From: Neoceratodus forsteri
Taxonomy: Eukaryota; Chordata; Ceratodontiformes; Ceratodontidae
Reading direction: 5' to 3'
NCBI GenBank assembly: GCA_016271365.2
Contig: CM057452.1
Location: forward strand, 1,241,145,001 to 1,241,209,000
Length of the DNA: 64,000 nucleotides
The notes beneath the pieces were generated by a model. That model was given only the letters and a program-made list of their open reading frames with translations, was not told the origin of the DNA and made no database searches. A program made the translations under genes and the position numbers. Below are positions 23,011 to 35,208 of the stretch, one piece after another. Position 1 is the stretch's first letter. The number at the start of each line of letters is the position of its first letter.

Positions 23011-23699
23011 CAGCCATACATATCCCACCCACCCAGTCCCTTTGTTCTCTTCACGCCATTAGGCGCTTGGAAGGGGGGTCATGGACAGGAGACCTTCCCT
23101 GAGGGGCTTGTGCACCCAATCTCCTGGCCGGAGGCCAGGACCTCTCCTGCCCTACAAATGGGCTGGGGAGTGGTCATCCGAGGTAGTCGGTGGCATTGTA
23201 AGGAGGGTGGAGGATGTGGGGAGCATGGACCAAAGGAAAAAGGTACCTGGATGGTGTCCGTGGCTCCCTTGGTGTCGCTCCCCTCCAGCTTCGGTCCTTT
23301 CAGTGGTGGCAGCAGGGTCGGTTGGGTGGAGTTGTAACTCCCCAACATGGCCGGTTCCCTTTGGAGAGGGCCCCGATTGGAGAGGGGGAAAGAAGACAGC
23401 AGACAAATCCAAAGGGTACACCAGGAAATAGGACCTGGTGGAAAAATGCTCCCAGGACCTTAGGTTCTGCTGCCCCACAACCCGCATGAGGCCAGAGGAG
23501 AGCTGAGCTGCGAGCGCCACTCCCAGCCACCTTCCAGACCCTCACCAGCAGCAGAAAATGGACTCGGCCCATGGTGGTGGAGTGGGCTGAGCCCCAATTT
23601 TATTTCATTCAGGCCATGGGCACTAGGAAGGGAGGGAAGGGAAAGGAAGAAAGGGGCAGGGTGCCCAAAACAGTTACTTAAAATGTCATAGCCACAGGA
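23011..23699. other. GC-rich non-coding segment
   Basis: Several overlapping ORFs of 75-122 codons on both strands reflect high GC content. None shows a domain or conservation against other copies. It may be the remaining body of repeat E copy 2. Confidence 0.4.
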
Positions 23700-23820
23700 G
23701 AACTGTGGGGGGGGGGCTTCTCAATGCCACACAGGATGCAGGTGGGCCTATGGGATTGAAGCCCAGTTCTCCAGGTTGACAACTCAGAGCCTTGAACCAC
23801 TGCGCTACACTACCTCCTAG
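23700..23820 (-). mobile_element. tRNA-derived SINE head
   Basis: On the minus strand a tRNA-like sequence has A-box TAGCGCAGTGG (23807-23797) and B-box GGCTTCAATCCC (23763-23752) at tRNA spacing. The body toward lower coordinates is not delimited. Confidence 0.65.
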
Positions 23821-24210
23821 ATTAGAGGAGGCAGAGTACCCCCAAAGTAAAAAGGGGCACCAAGTGGCATGAGCCCCAGGGAAGGCTAGCTAGAGTGCTA
23901 GATCAGCACCCTAGGGGAAAGCAGGGCCTAGTTGGATCTCTCCAATGGGGCCAGGCAGGGAGTGGGGGAGAGGCAAGCTAAAAGTGAGGAGTTAAAGGGC
24001 TGGATCACAAGAACAAAGAGAAGGGAGGCATAGTGAGTTCCCAGGGAGGACGGGCAGCCCTAAGAGAAGAAATAAGCTGGTGGCAGCGGGCCAAATGCCC
24101 AGAAGAGGTGGGGTTAAGGCCCCGTCCACTCCTTCAGGGCCATTCAGTGCCAGAGTGCAGGGCTGGGAGGTGGAAGCTCCTGGGCTGGCTGCTGTAAAGG
24201 AGGGACTAGC
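23821..24210. other. Purine-rich non-coding segment
   Basis: No convincing ORF. It ends in a purine run (AAAGGAGGGA) just before the LTR-like block, which could be a polypurine tract. Confidence 0.35.
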
Positions 24211-25438
24211 TGTGATGGTCCAGCATTCAGGCCCTCAAGCATAGAAAATAGTGGGCAAGGCCCTACTCAAGGCCCGGAAGGGTTATTACCATCAACAAAG
24301 TCGGGTAGATCTGCAAAGATAGCCAGGATAAGGGAATACCAGTAGGGGGCAGCAACCTTTGGGAAAAGGGGGGGGATAGTCCTACGGCCTAAGTGGCCAG
24401 TACCCTAAACTGAACTGTGCTGTTGCCTGCCTAGTGCCCCCTAGAGACTGTACTTCCCACAAGAACTAAACTGTCATCCAAAAATTGAATTGTTTGCTTG
24501 TTACTGAACTGTGTCATTGAGTTGTGCCCTGGTGTACCCGATGTCCAGCTTTGCCTGTGTTACCCAGACCATCTCTGCCAGAGCCTGACGCTGACCAAGG
24601 AAGGTCCCTGACCCATCCACTATCTGCAGCAGAACTGCGTCCAGTGACACCAGCCTGTGCTGAAGTCCCACCACAAGTGTTCCAGCATCAGCCCTGCAAT
24701 GGTAAGTGGTAGAGAGCTGCTAGCGAGGTATCCAGGACTGAGTTAGTTTAGGAGCAACCCTGGCTGGAGCTTGAGGGACCCCAGTTAACTTCATGAATGC
24801 TCTATTATTATTTTGTTGGCCATTCGTAATGGTGCCCATGCCCAGATCGCTCCACAGAGGCAGCTCAAAGATCGTCCCATCTGCAGTCACCTTGTTGACT
24901 GGTCCTCTGGGCCGGGGGACCTGCCAGTGGTCATTGCTGCTAATTGTCCAGGGAACCATCAGCGGACAAAGAGTCTTCATTTTCTCACCTGGAGTTGCAG
25001 AGGAATGTGAAGTTCTTCCTTGACCAGCAGGCAGTGTTCCTCATTGGGTTCTGTTCATCCGGGGTACTCCCCATTATTTCCTGTTTCCAAAAGTGCTCTG
25101 TGGAGTCAATGCCCACCTGCTGATCAGCTGACTCAGAGAAAAGCCCAAACTTGGTTCATCAGTTGTTTTGTCATCTCGGCAAAGTGCACTCAGGACTTGT
25201 ACTAAAAGGGGTTAACCCCCTGTTCTTGGTTCGACTGATTGTTGGTCCCAATCCCATGGTTTTGTTTGTTGTTTATGTTTATTTTCCTGTACTGTTGAAA
25301 AAAACAGTTCTCTCATTTTTATTGTCCCTTGCAAATAAACTGTTTGCATCTTGGTCACTAAGTAAGCTTCCTGCCTCTCCTTTCAGATTCATCTGGCCTG
25401 TCCTGTAATTGTCTAGGGAACTGTTTCAGCCCCCAACA
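24211..25438 (+). mobile_element. Possible solo LTR
   Basis: Begins TGTGATGGTCC and ends CCCCCAACA, the TG...CA form of an LTR. It is preceded by a polypurine-like run and holds AATAAA at about 25334 near the 3' side. About 1.23 kb and non-coding. No clean 4-6-bp target duplication is visible and there is no second copy in the window, so this stays tentative. Confidence 0.3.
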
Positions 25439-25774
25439 TACATTCTATGAGAAGCAAACCACATGAGACATTTTTTCTTTTAAACAGAACCGCCTCACCA
25501 GAATACACACAGTGGTTTGTTTCAGCACTACTTTCACACAATTCTCCCATTCACCCCAGCTCTTTTCCATAATCAGCAGAAAATCAACTTCAAGCACTTG
25601 ATGGTTCCCTTGTAAATCACAAGAAATACAAGAAACATTTATGCCTGTTACACAAAACAAAGGCAAAGCTACTGCTGGTGATACTGTACCCAGGTACAGT
25701 TCTTACCATCTGCTGACAACACCAGCACTACTCACGCTGCATTCCTTATACTGCTTTCTGCTCAGCAATTTTTA
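25439..25774. other. Non-coding, nothing recognised
   Basis: Chance ORFs only. Confidence 0.4.
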
Positions 25775-26221
25775 TGTTTGCTTGCATGCATGTGCAAGAA
25801 ACATATTGCTGCAACTTGCTTCAGTAGCGAGTTGTGGAGGCATGCCAGTGTTGTTGCCAATGTCAGCAACCCATTTTGGGGCTGGTCTGTGTGGTACCAA
25901 TAGAAAATCATGCTATCAACGACAGCAGTACTGTAGCTTGCCACAACCTTGAAAGAAACTGGCCGCTGCAATCACAGAGCGTCCCGTCACTAAACAATCA
26001 GCTGTGTTTGCAGGGCGGTCCCTGACTGCAGCAGACAATTACAGCTGCATTGTCTGGAGTCCCATTTCAGAGAAACATGGCGGCGGCTTCTCCGTCAGCC
26101 TCTCACAGTCTCCATGAACCCGACAGAGAGCTGCCTCTGCCTTTCCCAGTCCCTTGCCCCCTCCCCAACCCATATGCACCTCCTGTGCACCCCATCTCCC
26201 CACCCCCCACCCTATACTTAC

Positions 26222-26310
26222 CTCCGGAGCCTGGTGTCACAATCTTCGGTGGACCGGGAACACGTCTGCACTCTTCAAAGCTGACCGCAAACTGAAGAAA
26301 TGCCAGTAAG
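26222..26310 (-). other. Exon-like 89-nt cassette in Helentron-like copy 2
   Basis: Minus strand: ATTATACAG, then an 89-nt open segment encoding FLQFAVSFEECRRVPGPPK, then GTAAGTAT. Both splice-site-like borders are intact. The peptide is not recognised. Confidence 0.5.
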
Positions 26311-26505
26311 CTGTATAATGGCATAATGGGTTTTTATCTCTGCCATTTTTTTGACTTTTGGCACCAAATTTTAAACATGGGGTTCAGGGACCCCTCCTCA
26401 TGAATTCAGTCACTGTCATGGTGTTATTCGGTCCTGAAAGATTATTTCATGGTCACTGCATGGAATCACCTTTCAGGACTGATTAACAAAATGACAGTGT
26501 TACTG

Positions 26506-27440
26506 TTCATGAGGTGGGCTCTCAAAAAGCCTATGTCGCAAATTTGGTGAAAAAATTCAAAAAAATGACTGAGTTACGAGCGTGCATTGCATACAGTAGT
26601 TTCCACACAAACTCATAACATCGTGAATTTGTAATATTTTCACTCCAGATTTTCAAAATTGGCATTTTTTTCATACCTCCTTACGAACAGTACAGCTGTC
26701 CTTTTTCACATCTTAGCCAAAATATGTTTCTGCACTTCTGGCTCAGAATAACGTGGTCGCTGTGGGAAATCAGTGTTCGGGACAGATTAAGAAAATCACA
26801 GTGATACTGTTCATGAGCAGAGGTCCTAAAATGCCTATGTTGATAATCTGGTGACAAAAGTCCATAAAGTGACTGCGTTATGAGCATGCATTATGCAGTT
26901 TCCATGCACCCTTGTAACTTCACAAATTTGTAATATTTTCACTCCGGATTTTCAACATTGGCATTTTTCCACATCTCCTTATGAACAGTGCAGCTGTCAT
27001 TTTTCACATTCTGGCCAAAATGTATTTTCGCACTTTCGTCACAGAATAGTGCGGTCACTATGGGAAATCAGTGTTTGGGACAGGTTAAGAAAATCACAAT
27101 GACACTATTCATGAGCAAAGGTCCTAAAATGCCTATGTTGAAAATTTGGTGACAAAAGCCCATAAAATGACTATGTTATGAGCGAGCATTGTGCAGTTTC
27201 CACGCACACTCGTAACTTTACGAATTTGTAATATTCCCACTCAAAATTTTCAACATTGCCCATTTTGAACACCTCCTTATGAACAGTACAGCTGTCATTT
27301 GTTGCATCCTTGCCAAAAAGTGTTTTTGCTCCTGTGGTTCAGAATGGTGCAGTCGCTGTGTGAATTCAAGCTTTGGATCAGATTAATGAACTCTCAGTGC
27401 CACTGTTCATGAGGGGAGGTCCCAAAAAGCCTATGTTGAA
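26506..27440 (+). repeat. Tandem units of about 300 bp (copy 2)
   Basis: The anchor TTCATGAG recurs at 26506, 26810, 27108 and 27406 with periods 304, 298 and 298 (TTCATGAG is intact in all four). Each unit includes AACAGTACAGCTGTC and CAGATTAAGAAAATCAC-like blocks and a conserved AATTTGTAATATTTTCACTC block. Confidence 0.85.
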
Positions 27441-27942
27441 CATTTTGAATGAGAATACCAACAAATGCCTGGGGCATTAGGGTTTCCAACTGTTAACGCC
27501 CCAGCCTGTACAGACTGACAGACATCGAGGGTGTGGCTTGGGGTTCTCGGCAGTAATGCTCACGCCATTCCACCCCCACCCTGTAGCCACTGACTGGCAT
27601 TGAGGTGTGCCTTGGGGTCTTTGGCTGCAATATTCACCCCATTCTCCTATACAGCACCCATCTCACCTTATTTCCTTATGGAATGGGGTGAGTGAAAGAG
27701 CCGAAGATCCCAAGGCACACCATGACACCTGTCACTGTCTGCAGGGTGGGGTGAGGTGGAATGGCATGAGTATTATGGCTGACCCAAAGGCACACCCCAG
27801 TGCCCGTCAGTATCTGCAGGGCAGGTGCGGGGGGCTGGCATTAGTTCACTAGTTCACTGCCATTCCTACTATGCATTTCTCTAACTCCTACACTACCAAT
27901 GCCAATACCAGCAAGCAAACATTCAGCATTGACAAATGCTTG

Positions 27943-28267
27943 TTTATCACACAATGGCACCAATAAAACAAAAAAACATTTTCCACAATGCAAACCGATA
28001 TGCCACCAAGTACTACTGAGACCACGAGCTCTGCTGGGGGTGGGGGGAAAACAACAAAGGTTCTGCTAGAGGGTGATGAGAGACAAGCAGGATCTCAAAA
28101 CTATTAATGCCCTTTTAATGGAAATTATACCAATAGTGCCTACTACTACCAATTCCAGTAGCAGAGGGACTATTTTACCAAAAAAGGACTAAATATTCAA
28201 TTGTAGCTATTTTTATAGCATTTCTTTAGGTTTTTTGTCATCCTATAAACAATGACTCATGTGGCCC
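27943..28267. other. Non-coding, nothing recognised
   Basis: No gene or clear repeat. Confidence 0.4.
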
Positions 28268-28436
28268 ATTTTCTAAGCACAATAATCCCCTCCTGAGTAG
28301 GTGATATTGGGCAACACTTCCAGGGGCTATAAGGCCCTCTGCCTGTGGCATCAGTCCTCATTTCCCCTGGGCAGTCCGGTATTGTCTAATACCTCCCACC
28401 CTGTCAGGTTTTATTGCTTGCTTGGTAAAGACAGTT
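28268..28436 (+). repeat. Short interspersed repeat shared with 50160-50305
   Basis: CATTTTCTAAG, then ACACTTCCAG.GGCTATAAG, CTG.GGCATC and TTTATTGCTT occur in the same order at 28268 and 50160, about 65-70 percent identical by eye. Non-coding; probably an old MITE. Confidence 0.5.
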
Positions 28437-28439
28437 TTT

Positions 28440-28560
28440 AAAGGGGAGGGTTGATGGGATGACTGAAGAGCAACTCTCACATTCCACATTTGATTGGAAG
28501 GACTGGGCAAACACAATGGGCTAAGTAGTCTTTTCTGCCAACAATTTTTGTTTTTGTTTT
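28440..28560 (+). mobile_element. CR1-like 3' tail
   Basis: CAATGGGCTAAGTAGTCTTT followed by TCTGCCAAC is the typical CR1 3'-UTR end seen in the other copies of the window. Only the tail remains. Confidence 0.55.
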
Positions 28561-28759
28561 TATAAAAAAAAATTGTTCTTAAGTAAAGGAATTAAAAAAC
28601 ATGGAAGTGGCACAGTGAATGGCTGTGGGGCTGCAGCCTTTTAGGATGAAACACAAAGGAGGCGGCTACCTAAGACGCATACCGGAGTTACCATGTATGT
28701 AGAGAGCAGACACAAACTATGAGTGGAGCTACTAGGAACCCCAAAAAAAGACTTCACTG

Positions 28760-28960
28760 TTAGGTCATGATAAAAATACATGTTTATTATCCATAAAAAC
28801 AAGCAGCACCCCCAGTCACCAACGTCTCACGTCATACATAACACTTTTTGAAGGCGTGACTACCATACATCATACTGTTAATTTAAAGCCCACATTTAAA
28901 GTGCTAGTGAAAAATTCTACGTGCAAAGTAATTTAACCAACAATGTTATCAAATAGTGCA
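28760..28960 (-). mobile_element. Possible Penelope-like terminal fragment
   Basis: On the minus strand a block with CCTTCAAAAAGTG, ACGTGAGACGTTGG and, about 55 bp on, AATAAA has the same order as the hammerhead-like end of the Penelope element at 61629-61666. Very decayed; tentative. Confidence 0.25.
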
Positions 28961-29261
28961 AAATGCATAATGCCTAAAGGTATTGCATGGAAGATATAAA
29001 GTGCACAATACAGCCCATGATGCTTTGCATTGTGGGGGCATGTGTGATTTTGTATTTCTTTGAAACTTGGCTTCCCAGCCAAAAGACTTTTGGGGTAACC
29101 ATTGCCTCAGTTCTTGCACACAGAGGTTCTTTGCAGTTTAAACATATACTACTATTGGCTTCAATAAAAGAATGTGGCTTATATAAAGGTAGCACATTAC
29201 ACCAAGAATAAATATGATCCAATAAAGTGTAAAACAAGGGAGAAACAAAGGGGAAAAGAGG

Positions 29262-29315
29262 GAGGAGGGTGGGTGGGTGGGGGTTGGTAGGGGTAGGTGG
29301 GGGGGAAGAGGGGAA
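29262..29315 (+). repeat. G-rich tract
   Basis: Successive G-runs (GGGTGGGTGGGTGGGGG and so on) long enough for a G-quadruplex on the plus strand. Confidence 0.6.
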
Positions 29316-29429
29316 CAAAAGGGTTAGGAACCTATTGCTGATACAAGATATAACTATTAAGACATAACACATACCTTCTGCAGACTGTGGTGCTGCCTCA
29401 TTTACACACACACCTCTCTGGGTTCAGGC

Positions 29430-30069
29430 AGAGGTTGCTGGACTCTGGTCCAAACTGGCAAGGGTACAGAGAACATTTTAGCCAATATGTCTGCTGCCAC
29501 TCTGCCTGAGGATGCCTAGACTGAGGCAGAATGCATGGACATTGGTGGGCTCTGGAAGGGTGGGGATGGGGGTAAGGGTACACACGCCTCTGCATATACC
29601 ATTACAGAATTGCTTTGCCATACTGGCGAGACAGGGCAGCTGATAGGAGGCATCCATCAAAGTGGCAAGGGAGGACAAGGGGAATTCCCAGTAGTGGTGG
29701 CCCCAGGAAGGGAGGGAAAGGCCCCTAGCCCAAGAGGAAGCAGCTGGTCATGGTGGACTACTCAACTGTAAGGGGGGTCAATTTGGGAGGGTAGTGGGAA
29801 GAATAGGAAGATGGAGTGTCTGAGCAGTTCCTTTTCTAGGAGGGATGGAGAGTGTATCCAGAGGATTGCTAGGGCAACTAGACTTGGGAAGGATCTTGAG
29901 GTCATTATCCATTTGGGGACAAATGACCTGGCATGAGATAAGGTAGTGATAGTGCAGGGTAATCTCAGGGAGTTGCGGAGGGGCCTTATTCAGGTGGCAT
30001 TCATAATGGCTTTTAACAAGGTGTTACATATGTACAGCCATGGAGATGCAAGTGTACTCTTCACCAGGT
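29430..30069 (+). pseudogene. CR1-D ORF1, SGNH-esterase-like, first part
   Basis: Start of a plus-strand CR1-D element that continues at 36258. A decayed block I (MVDYSTVRGV, in place of a GDS motif) lies at about 29745-29780. Block III is clear at about 29900-29935: DLEVIIHLGTNDLA, the GTND motif of SGNH hydrolases. The text runs on as NLRELRRGLIQVAFIMA until the L1-like insertion at 30070, after which the C-terminal part reads on at 36258. A stop follows GTNDLA directly. The 5' limit of CR1-D is not visible and lies somewhere left of 29430. Confidence 0.7.
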
Positions 30070-30085
30070 CATTTATTGAATTGTT
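30070..30085. repeat. L1-like element target-site duplication, left copy
   Basis: CATTTATTGAATTGTT, 15 of 16 identical to 36242-36257. Confidence 0.85.
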
Positions 30086-30101
30086 TTTTTTCAATTCAAA
30101 C

Positions 30102-30107
30102 TTTATT
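30102..30107 (-). promoter_or_regulatory. Poly-A signal of L1-like element
   Basis: AATAAA on the minus strand, 12 bases before the A-tail. Confidence 0.7.
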
Positions 30108-30297
30108 AACAGAATTTTCCACTATACAGGAGGCAGCAATTCTAACATATACAACCTGCTTGTAATACTTTGCCAACTCTGCCCCCAACCCCCTACCCCC
30201 CTTTCCCCCTAGTACAGCAGCACACTCAGATGTTGTAGTTAAGTATCCTATCACTGTAACCTTACATATGCTAAAATAACAGATTACCTGCTACACA

Positions 30298-33200
30298 CTA
30301 AACCATAGCAGTAATGATTAAGACGTGAAGGGGATCCCAGATACGCTTGTACCCTTGTAACCTGTTGCGGAGGCTTGCTATAGCTTTCTCTGTGCAAAGG
30401 TTCGCAAGAATTTCATGTATCCATTCCTGGTATGTTGGGCAAATCCCATCTTTCCAATGCCTGAGAATAATTTTTTTGACAGAAAGTGCAATCATAGATA
30501 TGTGAAATCTCCGAGCTTTGATCTTGATGGAAGACAAGTCTTCCAGGAGGCAAATGTCAGGTGTGAAGCAATCCTGCAATCCCAATAAGGGGTTCAGGTT
30601 AGCTTTAATTAAATCCCACAATGGAACTATCCTCGGACACGACCAAAATATATGGAAAAGCGTCCCGTCTTCCTGGGAACATCTAGTGCACCTCTCTGAT
30701 TCGAGAAGGCCCCATTTCACCAACTTAACTGGAGTGTAATACATGTTGTGCAAAATGTGATATTGCACAAGACGTGGTCTGTCTTGACACACACATTTAT
30801 GACAAAACATCCAAAGAGTTGGCCAATTGAAGGTGTATTGGGGAAAAAATGAATCCCAAAACCTAGTGGGGCCATTGGGACCTCCAAACCGCCAATGGTA
30901 CAAAACTTGATATATTTTAGAAATGACACCTGAGGATCCAAGTAGGGAGGAAAGCTCAGGTATCAATGCAAAAGCCATTGGGTGGGAAGGGGTGCTACCA
31001 AGGGCAGTGGTAAGCAAATGCTTTAGTTGGAAAACCCTGAATTGCTGAGAGATTGGGATATCGAATTTCCGGGTAATTTCGGTAACTGGGAGCCATGTCC
31101 CTGTATCATCCAGAAATGAGGATACTATCCCCTCTCCTAGTTGGGGCAACCACGTACAGGGAATACTTTGTTTATTTATGGTAAAGGCCGGAGAATTCCA
31201 GATGGACTGAGACAGATCTAAATGCGGAGTACATCCCAAAAAGGAACAAAGCTGACCATGCACTTTTAATGATGTCATAAGGGTGGGGCATTTACTAACA
31301 TTCTGCAGAAGAGACAGCTTAACATAAAGCATGGTCTAGGGGTCCATGTTCATAGCCTGGATAAAGTCTAATTCGATGTTGAGCCAGACCAGTCTCAAGT
31401 TCTCGGGAACCGGACTTACCCATTTCAGGTATTTAGCAAGATGGCTAGCCCAGTGATAGATTGCCAGGTGAGGAATCCGCAGTCCCCCATCAGTTTTTGG
31501 GGTGGCTAACTTGTAGTATGCCAATCGAGGGTGTTTATTAGACCAAATTAAATTGATAAAGATTTTATGCATTTTCTGAAATCAGGATAAAGGAACGAAT
31601 GAGTTGAGGTGCGAAAGGGGATAAAAAAGTCATGGAAATACATTCATCTTAATTATGTTGATGTGGCCCCATAATGAGATCGGAAGCTTAGACCATCTCT
31701 CTAGGTCCTGCACAATCAACTGGGAAAGGGGATCTAAATTTTCTTTAGACCATAGGGAAGGATTGCGTGTTAATTTAATACCTAGGTATTTCAGAACACG
31801 GGATGACCAACACAATCCAAAAGCGATAATATCTGTCTTAAAGACCTTATGGTTGAGGGGGAAAAAAGGACGACTTATTTGCATTCAATTTATAATTTGA
31901 GTAGAAGCTAAACTTGGCAATCTCTCCTAACATAACTGGAATGGATGTTACCGGATGGGCCAAATGAAGGAGAAGATCGTCAGCATATGCTGTAATCTTC
32001 ACCACGTTGCTCTCAATCGGTATACCTTGTATTCCCATATTATTAAGAATATTTTGAATAAGGGGCTCCAAGTATAGATTAAATAATAAGGGGGAAAGGG
32101 AACAGCCCTGTCTAGTACCTGAATATAAGAGGAAGGGTTTGGAAAATGCACCATTACCTGAGATCTTAGCAAAAGGGGTCCGGTATAGCGCCCGGATCCA
32201 GTCTATGAACATGGAGGGAAACTCAAATGCTCTGAGAGCCTGGAATAGAAAATTCCAGTTCACCTGGTCAAATGCCTTCTCGGAGTCCAGGGAGACTAAC
32301 CCAGCAGGAAAGGAGGCATCCCTGGACTCCGAGAAGACGTGCAAAACGGTGCGCAAGTGGTCTGAGGATGTACGCCCCCTCATGAACCCTACCTGGGACA
32401 TGCCAATCAGATCCGGGAGGACCAGAGTTAGCCTGTCGGCCAATATCTTCGAAAGAATTTTGATATCCTGGTTCAACAGGGATATTGGCCAATAACTCTG
32501 AACCAATTCAGGATCTTTGTCCGGCTTGGGTAAAAGGATTATCAGGGCTTCGAACAAATGGACATCTGCAGCTACCCCGGAGAGAATGTGGAGGTACAGC
32601 CGGTGAAGCACAGGCAGTAACTGTTCTCGAAAAACTTTATAGAATAAAGAGGAAAACTCATCCAGCCCCGGAACTTTATCAGAGGGCGAGGCCTTTATGA
32701 CCTCCGAGATTTCCTCCAGGAATAATGGGCAGGATAAAAAATTCCTCTGGGAACTTGACAGGGAAGGAAGGCGAGAATCCCTAAGGTACGCTTCCAACTT
32801 CTCCAAGGGAGGAAGACTGTCCATGTCCCTATATACTGTAGTTGTTCATAATACATGGTGAACTCCTGCACTATCTCTGCAGGGGATACCCTCAGGGACC
32901 CGTCCGGCTGTGCCCTGACTGGAGGAATGAATCTTGCAGACTCTTGCTTCTTTAAGCGTGAAGCAAGCATGTGCCCTGCTTTTTCTCCCTGGTCAGTGAA
33001 ACTTGCCTTAGTACGGATAATGGCTAACTCTGCCTTTTACCTTAACAATTCTAAATATCTGTCTTTAGCTACTAAAAGTTTCTGCCTTTTCTCCTTATGA
33101 GTGCTAGGGGATAAGTTAATTTCTAGTAACCGTACTTGAGACAATAGGGATAATAGTTCCACTTCATGAGCCCTCTTTCTCTTTGTAGCTAAACTAATGA

Positions 33201-34088
33201 GAATTCCCCTCATATAGGCCTTAAAAGCGCCCCCTAAAATATCCGGTGCAGTGCTTTCTTTTGGGTTAGTAGAAAAAAAGAAATCAATCTGCTCCTTCAC
33301 AAGGTTGCGATACCTATCGTCTTTTAGTAATTGCTCATTTAATTTCCACCGGGTCTCCTTCTTAGGAATGTTAAGAAAAGCCAAGCTGCATATCACCAGG
33401 GAATGATTGGATACTGGACCAGGCTGAATCGAGGCAGACAGCACCCCCGGCAAGGGCACCTGGGAAATTAATAGGTAGTCAATGCGAGACTGTGATCCGT
33501 GCACTAGCAAACTAAAAGTATACTCCTTGGAATTGGGGTACAGAACTCGCCACACATCACACAGTCCACATTGATCCAACAAGTCCCTAAAGGCCCTTTG
33601 CCCAGGAGACAATCCTCTTGACCCATTATCAAACCTGTCCATATTAGGGTCCGAGACCAAATTAAAGATTCCGCCCATAACTATCGCAATAGGAAGCATA
33701 GGAAGAATAATGGTGATCAACTTCATAAAAAAAGGTGGAGTCATCCACATTTGGCCCATAGATACTACAGAGCAAAAGTGGCATGGCCCAAAGAGTGCCC
33801 TGAACCAGGACGTACCTACCCTCTGGGTCTTTGAAAACCTGAGTGGGAATGAAGGGGACGTCTCTGCTAACAAGTAGCATGACCCCACAGCTATTAGTGG
33901 ACCCCGAGGCATTAAACACCTGTCCAACCTGTTGCCTACTGAGTTGTAATGCTTCAGAATCTAGCAAATGAGATTCTTGCAAAAATCTTATCTGGAGCAC
34001 GAATGTTCAGGTGTTTAAGCACCTGATATTGCTTAGGTTTTTCCTTACCCTTCACATTCCAAGTAGCCAGATTGATAATGCTAGCCAT
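30298..34088 (-). pseudogene. L1-like ORF2 (endonuclease, RT, Cys-rich end)
   Basis: Spans about 1,263 codons, the usual L1 ORF2 size. The start ATG at 34088 is followed by MASIINLATWNVKG, the APE-endonuclease N-terminus. A frameshift near 34000 leads to LQESHLL (QETHL box). GGIFNLVSDPNMDR (GGDFN), SRIDYLLIS and SNHSLV (SDH) follow in 33927-33400. The RT lies in 32970-31850: VPGLDEFSSLFYKVF, YWPISLLNQDIKILSKILAD, VGFMRGR, SLDSEKAFDQVNW, SGTRQGCSLSPLLFNLYLEP and the catalytic YADDLLL. The C-terminal domain reads LIWSNKHPRLAYYKL and GGLRIPHLAIY, then a stop at 31336. The Cys-rich CTRCSQEDGTLFHIFWSCP is at about 30690. Frameshifts near 34000, 32850 and 31600-31850 also disable it. Confidence 0.92.
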
Positions 34089-35208
34089 CTAAGTTGGTAA
34101 AAGTAAACACATGATTGACATCCGATTTTACTACAACTATAGTCCAGAAACCAATATTCTTTAAATACTGCTGTACCACCTCCCAACCCCAGACCCTCCC
34201 ATCCCCACCTAATCTACCCCAATCCCACCCCTCATAGAACACCCAAACATTACATAACATTGGTAAGCGTAAATCTAACATTAACCCCGCCCCTCAAACC
34301 CCAAATGTCACAAACAATGTTCAACAAAACACCGCTTCTTTTCCTCTCCCCCAGCCCCCCAACATTGCCCCCACAAACCCAGATAAATTCTGAGAGCCCC
34401 CCCATATGATAAACAAGTAGATATTAAGTAAGCTGTAAAGAAAAACTACTTTTCATCAAAAATCACTTATTAACCAGCTCCTGATAGCCAGTGGGAGTGG
34501 CACTGTACTTTAAGGAATGAGCACAGAAAATGTACTGGAATAGCCAAAAGAGTACACATTTCCTGCCAAGTAAGCTCAATTCCCTAAATACTACTAATGG
34601 CAGGCCATACAGGATGAAGCAAGTCTACCGTAGAGGCCATGCCCACAACAGGACTTGATTGCCCAGTGAGAGAAGTATTTGCCAAGCCCAGGCCAGCATT
34701 AAAAAGATCGTGCAAGAAAAATCGCATCTCAGGTTATAAAATAGCGTTAGCCAGCTAATTATATGTCTGGAGCTCCCTCTGGAGTGCAGGAGCGAAAGCT
34801 CATCACAGCACACCTTGAAAAGAAAATCTAGCACAACCCCAAATCAGTCACCCATATAAATTGCATAAATAACCTGTGGGGTACGAGCCTGAAACATTAA
34901 CATTAACAGTCCCCCTCCTATGCTCACAGGCAGGTGCCAAACGGACCCCTTATGAAAAATACCCTCCCCTTAATCAACAGACATTCAAATTAAACAGTCT
35001 CCTAAAGGAAACATCTGTCCCAGACATAATTAGGATGTTAGAAAGTCATAAAGAGTTAAGTGAACATAAAAGATTATGTCCCTTCAGCCCTCGAAGTTGG
35101 GCTTTCACAGACTCGGGCGATTATTCTCACTCATCCTCAACATATGATTCTAAGAGCAGCCTCATCTCTTCAGTCCAGATCTCTCCCATTTGGAAAATGC
35201 AGGGCATC
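34089..35208 (-). other. Long inter-ORF region of the L1-like element
   Basis: About 1.1 kb between ORF1 stop and ORF2 start with no convincing ORF on the minus strand and a C-rich plus strand. Mammalian L1 spacers are only tens of bases. It may be a family trait, or an old insertion whose borders are no longer visible. Confidence 0.6.

Larger units (their letters stand above)
25775..27942 (+). mobile_element. Helentron/HINE-like non-coding element, copy 2
   Basis: Same family and orientation as 16846-19129. The left end is TGTTTGCTTGCATGCATGTG, a near palindrome, preceded by TTTTTA. The right end is CATTCAGCATTGACAAATGC then TTG, with a stem GCATTGACAAATGC. It contains the 89-nt cassette on the minus strand (26222-26310) and tandem units (26506-27440). 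The GC-rich roughly 100-bp repeats are reduced. No protein of its own. Confidence 0.65.

Noticed and set aside
23081..23572. Cluster of 75-122-codon ORFs on both strands
   Set aside because: High GC removes stops in all frames; none stands out.
24211..25438. Retroviral or gypsy provirus
   Set aside because: No gag, pol or env text beside the LTR-like block; kept only as a tentative solo LTR.
29262..29315. Telomere-like repeat
   Set aside because: GGGTGGG runs do not follow TTAGGG.
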